DNA from: Planctomycetota bacterium
GTDB lineage: Bacteria > Planctomycetota > Phycisphaerae > Sedimentisphaerales > Anaerohalosphaeraceae
Length of the DNA: 7,343 bases
NCBI GenBank assembly: GCA_003644215.1
Contig: QNBU01000052.1
Span: 1 to 7,343, forward strand
Direction of reading: 5' to 3'
Shown here: piece by piece, positions 4,426-7,343 of the stretch
How positions within the stretch are numbered: position 1 is the first letter of the stretch
Layout: each line of letters begins with the position of its first letter
Position numbers and translations under genes: made by a program
The notes under the pieces: generated by a model
The model's input: only the letters and a program-made list of their open reading frames with translations
Told to the model about the DNA's origin: nothing
Database searches by the model: none

Positions 4426-6018
4426 CTACATTTCCAGGGCTAGAAACTCCTGCTCCCCAGTGACCTGTTGCTGGTCGCTGCTACTGGCTGGCTTGGCTTT
4501 GCCCTTTGCCCATTCGCGCAGATTGTTGATTTCGGTCTCCATCGTTTTCAGGAGGGGAACTCGCTCATTGATTGCGGCGACCAAGTGGCTAGTTTTCAAT
4601 TCGCTGCTTTCGTCAAAAGCCGTGTACAAGCCATCCGCGACTGATACCTCGATTTCACTGCCGGTGTATCCCTCGCTCTGCTCGACCAGGGCTTCAATGC
4701 TATAATTGGCGGGGTCCCGCCCGACTTTTGAAATATGGATTTCCCAAATTTCCTTGCGCTCCGTGCGGTTAGGCAAGTCTACGAAAAAGATGTCGTCAAA
4801 TCGCCCCGCCCGCATCAATTCAGGCGGTAAGGCTTGGATGTCGTTGCACGTTGCCACTATATAGACCGGGGCCGTTTTTTCTTGCATCCAAGTCAAAAAC
4901 TTGGCAAATACCCTAGCAGTTGTCCCGCCATCTGACCGGCCAGATGACTTGACCCCGGAAAACCCCTTCTCTAGCTCATCTAACCAGAGGATACAAGGGG
5001 CCGCACTTTCGGCCACCTGCAAAGCTCGATTCAAATTTTGCTCGGACTGGCCGACCAGGCTCCCCATAAGCGACCCTACGTCCAGACGCATCAAGGGTAG
5101 TTTCCACAATCCCGCCAGGGTCTTAGCAGCCAGGCTCTTGCCACATCCTGGGATACCGACCATCATGATCCCCTTCGGCGCTGGGAGGCCAAAGGCCTTT
5201 GCTTTTTCTGAGAAGGCTTCTTGGCGTTTTCTGAGGTATCCGCGCAGGTTGTCAAGCCCGCCGATTTTTGCCAGTTTGTCGTCTGGTTGGAAGAACTCGA
5301 GCAATCCCGACTCTTTGACTAGTCGGGCCTTTTCTCTGATTATGAACTCGACCGCCTCACCGTCTAGCTTGCCGGTGCTGATTACCGCTGTACTCAGTAC
5401 CGATTGCGCTTGAAATTCGGTCAACCCGGCCAGCGCCTTTGCGACTTGCTCCCGGTCGCCGTTTAGTTCGGTATCAATGTTCTGAAATTTTAGCTGCTTG
5501 ATGAAGAGATCGAGGATGTTGGTCAATTCCTCGATTGTCGGCAATGACCATTCGATGACCGCGATCTGCCGTTTGCAAGCCGCCGGGATTTTCAACTCGC
5601 TTGAAATCAGGATAATGGTGCGGGGCTTGCTGGTCAGGCTGGCTATACAATCTCGTAATGCTCGAATCGTACGAGGGTCTTTGTAGTATGGCTCGATGTC
5701 TTTCATAATCATTATAGCGGGTGCGCCCTTGCTGTCTTTGTCAGTTCCCTCGCCGTATTTGGCGAAAAATTGAAGGGCGGCTATTGGGTCTGGTGTTGGC
5801 GATAGCATTTTGGATAAATCTGCCTCCGACCGTACCCCGGTTGTCATTGTCCACCATAAGAGATCTTTCTCGGCTTGCTCTTTTTGCACTCGCACCTGGT
5901 TATGATTTTTCAACCACGCCGTGATCAGGCGGCTAACCCGATTTTCCTCTTGGGTCACAATTTGAATGACCGGGTATCTGGCTCGAACTAGTGTATCCAA
6001 CATTTGTACGCTTGACAT
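4426..6018 (-). CDS. ycf46: Ycf46-like AAA+ ATPase
   Basis: This 530-aa protein is a AAA+ ATPase of the Ycf46 type, full length for the family (about 500 aa). The N-terminal half (about 1-240) has the Ycf46-style opening ARYPVIQIVTQEENRVSRLI (13-32) and a degenerate ATPase-like fold with DIEPYYKDPRTIRALRD. The C-terminal AAA+ module follows: IGGLDNLRGYL (252-262), Walker A GIPGCGKS (288-295), pore-loop-like SLVGQSE (320-326), Walker B CILWLDELEK (342-351, D347 and E348), sensor 1 ATCND (389-393), arginine fingers in LMRAGRFD (R403, R406) and the YTGSEIE segment (451-457). All catalytic residues are present, so it should be an active hexameric remodelling or unfolding enzyme. A Gln- and Ser-rich tail follows residue 505. 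The start has AGGAG 8 bases upstream and follows the promoter at 6058-6088. DUF1257 and DUF2997, its usual neighbours elsewhere, lie in the next unit. Its substrate is unknown. Confidence 0.92.
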   Translation of the reverse strand: MSSVQMLDTLVRARYPVIQIVTQEENRVSRLITAWLKNHNQVRVQKEQAEKDLLWWTMTTGVRSEADLSKMLSPTPDPIAALQFFAKYGEGTDKDSKGAPAIMIMKDIEPYYKDPRTIRALRDCIASLTSKPRTIILISSELKIPAACKRQIAVIEWSLPTIEELTNILDLFIKQLKFQNIDTELNGDREQVAKALAGLTEFQAQSVLSTAVISTGKLDGEAVEFIIREKARLVKESGLLEFFQPDDKLAKIGGLDNLRGYLRKRQEAFSEKAKAFGLPAPKGIMMVGIPGCGKSLAAKTLAGLWKLPLMRLDVGSLMGSLVGQSEQNLNRALQVAESAAPCILWLDELEKGFSGVKSSGRSDGGTTARVFAKFLTWMQEKTAPVYIVATCNDIQALPPELMRAGRFDDIFFVDLPNRTERKEIWEIHISKVGRDPANYSIEALVEQSEGYTGSEIEVSVADGLYTAFDESSELKTSHLVAAINERVPLLKTMETEINNLREWAKGKAKPASSSDQQQVTGEQEFLALEM

Positions 6019-6050
6019 TGTTTTTCTCCTGTCTGGCTAAAATTTGGTCT

Positions 6051-6089
6051 TATACTTATTATAAATCAAAATCGCCCCAAAATGTAAAG
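6051..6089 (-). promoter_or_regulatory. Promoter for the Ycf46 unit (copy 3 of the shared element)
   Basis: TTTACA (6088-6083, minus strand) and TATAAT (6063-6058) are separated by 19 bp, in GATTTTGATTTATAATA as in copy 2. The -35-like box lies in the loop of a perfect inverted repeat and part of the -10 box lies in its second arm. The ATPase ATG is about 39 bp downstream of the -10 box. Confidence 0.75.
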
Positions 6090-6106
6090 GGCGATTTTGA
6101 TTTATA
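6060..6106 (-). terminator. Perfect 18-bp inverted repeat, terminator-like, with an embedded promoter
   Basis: The arms 6060-6077 and 6089-6106 are exact reverse complements with an 11-base loop. In the minus-strand transcript the inner GC part (CGCCC with GGGCG) is followed by ATTTTGATTTAT, a U-rich tail, 16 bases past the stop of the upstream gene. The A-rich outer arm would make it act in either direction. The second arm overlaps the -10 box, so a transcript from upstream and RNA polymerase at this promoter compete for the same DNA. Confidence 0.7.
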
Positions 6107-6121
6107 TTTTGATCATAACTT

Positions 6122-7343
6122 TTAGAATTCCAGATTCCCCGCCCGACTATCTGCCGCCTCTGCAATCTCTTGCGCCGTTACCGAGGTCTGAACTGCGATC
6201 TTTTCTAGCTGCTCTTGTATGTCCCCAATCATCCCCATCTGCATCTCGCGGCTAGTCGCACCCTGATACCCCTGCATCTGAGTGTTTAGCTCACTCAGCG
6301 CGGCCTCTAGTTCGTCGTCCTTGAGCAACCCACCCGACAAAGTTTTCCAGAGTTTGAACAGCCCGGCGACCTTGCTGCTTGCCCGGCCCTTGAACCCGCC
6401 GCTTTTGTGCAGACCAGCAATGCTCTTTCGGACAGCCTCATAAATCCTGCCGCGTAGGGCGTTTAGTGTATCGGTCAGGGGGGAGGTCATCTCAGCCATT
6501 TGCTGCCGCGCGTGTTCAAGTTCTGCTTGTTTATAAGCCGCGATCTTGGCGTTTTGTTCCCCCCGCTCTACGTACCGATTCGCCCTCGCGTGTTCGGCGG
6601 CTTGTTGGGCTTGCTGCTGGGCGGCTTTTTCCTGCTCGATCAGGGTGCGCTCGGCGGCTAGTTCTGAATCGCTGAATAATACGGCTGTCTGGTAGTCGAT
6701 TTTTACCTCGCGCCTGATCTGGTCGGGGCTTGGCATTTTATAGCAGGCACGATCCGCTACATAGTTTACAAATCCGGCCATGTCGTCAAGGTCGAATGCT
6801 TTGCAGTCTGTGGTCATCACAACCGCCCGATCCCCCCGGCTATAGATGCTGGTTAGGGCTATCCAAGCCCGTTGCGCGATTTGACCAAAATACTCGCGGT
6901 TTTGGGACTCGATTGATTCCCATTCCCGACAGGCCGACTCCTTGACCTGTTCAAGCTCGGCGGTGATTTCCTTATGCTTGGCGATAAAATCCTGGTACGC
7001 TGTCCAGGGAAGCCAACGGTATCCGCCAAACGCTGTGACCTGAAAGGAGTGTTTCACCAAATTTTGCCGTGCCCTGGCTTCCAGGCTCCGCAACTTTTTG
7101 GAGTGAATCGGGAAGAGGTCTTTGCTCCCTGTCCGCAACCGCTCGGTTCTGGGGTCATCGGCTCCTATGCCGAGTTCATCATACCTGACCCTGACCGAAA
7201 ACATGCTTGTACCATGTACGTGGATCTGGCACAAGATGCCGTTTTCTTTGAGCGCATCTAGCTCGATGCGCACCCGGTTGACTTGGCTAGTTTCAACCCC
7301 TAGCTTTTGGGCGGCTTGCTCTTGGCGATTGTCGATTTGTGAC
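6122..7343 (-). CDS. DUF3150-like coiled-coil protein, 5' end beyond the window
   Basis: The frame ends at TAA 6124-6122 and stays open to the right edge of the window (first whole codon at 7342-7340). A GTG at 7273 could be taken as a start giving 383 aa, but it has no ribosome site and the codons before it continue a plausible helix (SQIDNRQEQAAQKLGVETSQ), so the gene is truncated by the window. Counting from that GTG, GSKDLFPIHSKKLRSLEARA (49-68) and GGYRWLPWTAYQDFI (83-97) recall the DUF3150 plan of G-S-K, a helix of A/R-rich residues and GGY-x-x-P. A long coiled-coil rich in A, Q and E follows at about 200-265, with helices to the C-terminus. DUF3150 genes often pair with MoxR-type AAA+ ATPases; here the Ycf46-like ATPase is next downstream. 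The family call is tentative; an alternative is a phage structural or scaffolding-like coiled-coil protein. Confidence 0.75.
   Translation of the reverse strand, partial: SQIDNRQEQAAQKLGVETSQVNRVRIELDALKENGILCQIHVHGTSMFSVRVRYDELGIGADDPRTERLRTGSKDLFPIHSKKLRSLEARARQNLVKHSFQVTAFGGYRWLPWTAYQDFIAKHKEITAELEQVKESACREWESIESQNREYFGQIAQRAWIALTSIYSRGDRAVVMTTDCKAFDLDDMAGFVNYVADRACYKMPSPDQIRREVKIDYQTAVLFSDSELAAERTLIEQEKAAQQQAQQAAEHARANRYVERGEQNAKIAAYKQAELEHARQQMAEMTSPLTDTLNALRGRIYEAVRKSIAGLHKSGGFKGRASSKVAGLFKLWKTLSGGLLKDDELEAALSELNTQMQGYQGATSREMQMGMIGDIQEQLEKIAVQTSVTAQEIAEAADSRAGNLEF

Noticed and set aside
4901..5413. 170-codon open frame on the plus strand
   Set aside because: It lies wholly opposite the AAA+ domain, whose motifs are intact, and its product matches no family.
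7271..7273. GTG as the start of the rightmost gene
   Set aside because: No Shine-Dalgarno sequence, and the frame continues open with plausible helical residues to the window edge.
1..7343. CRISPR arrays, tRNA or rRNA genes, insertion sequences, integrase or attachment sites
   Set aside because: I looked for regularly spaced repeats, cloverleaf-like segments, transposase motifs and terminal repeats and found none.

Overview
This is a compact bacterial-type window in which every gene I can support lies on the minus strand, so it reads from right to left. Thirteen genes fill almost all of the sequence. The gaps are only about 70-105 bp, most neighbours overlap by 1-11 bases, and most starts have a good Shine-Dalgarno sequence. 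The mix of an MT-A70 type DNA adenine methyltransferase, a stand-alone RuvC-like resolvase, a Gp37/Gp68-type (DUF5131) protein, a double-HTH XRE regulator and several small orphan proteins points to a phage genome, a prophage or a phage-like mobile element. I see no capsid, tail, terminase, integrase or tRNA gene, so the replicon type and host cannot be settled from this window.

The layout follows transcription, right to left. (1) From 7343 to 6122 is the 3' part of a long gene whose start lies outside the window; it resembles DUF3150 proteins, which often sit beside AAA+ ATPases. (2) From 6018 to 3644, a promoter at the edge of a terminator-like hairpin leads into a 530-aa AAA+ ATPase of the Ycf46 type, followed by two overlapping unknown genes. 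(3) From 3549 to 1107, a second hairpin-promoter element leads into a seven-gene overlapping operon: DUF1257 (Ycf35-like), DUF2997, a small helical protein, a RuvC-like nuclease, an unknown 121-aa protein, a 45-aa hydrophobic protein and the MT-A70 methyltransferase. (4) From 1021 to beyond position 1, a third copy of the promoter element leads into the tandem-HTH regulator, overlapped by the DUF5131 gene, which leaves the window unfinished.

Two signals stand out. First, Ycf46-type AAA+, Ycf35-type DUF1257 and DUF2997 proteins, a poorly understood set of partners best known from cyanobacteria and plastids, occur together here in a phage-like setting, with a DUF3150-like gene next door. This may be a complete AAA+ remodelling machine used by a mobile element. 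Second, three units start from the same element (TTTACA or TTTACG, exactly 19 bp, TATAAT). In two of the three, the element is built into a long inverted repeat that probably also terminates the previous unit. In addition, the octamer TTATGATC/GATCATAA occurs six times, with one copy at each of the four gaps between units. The tandem-HTH protein, expressed from one of these promoters, is the obvious candidate to regulate them.
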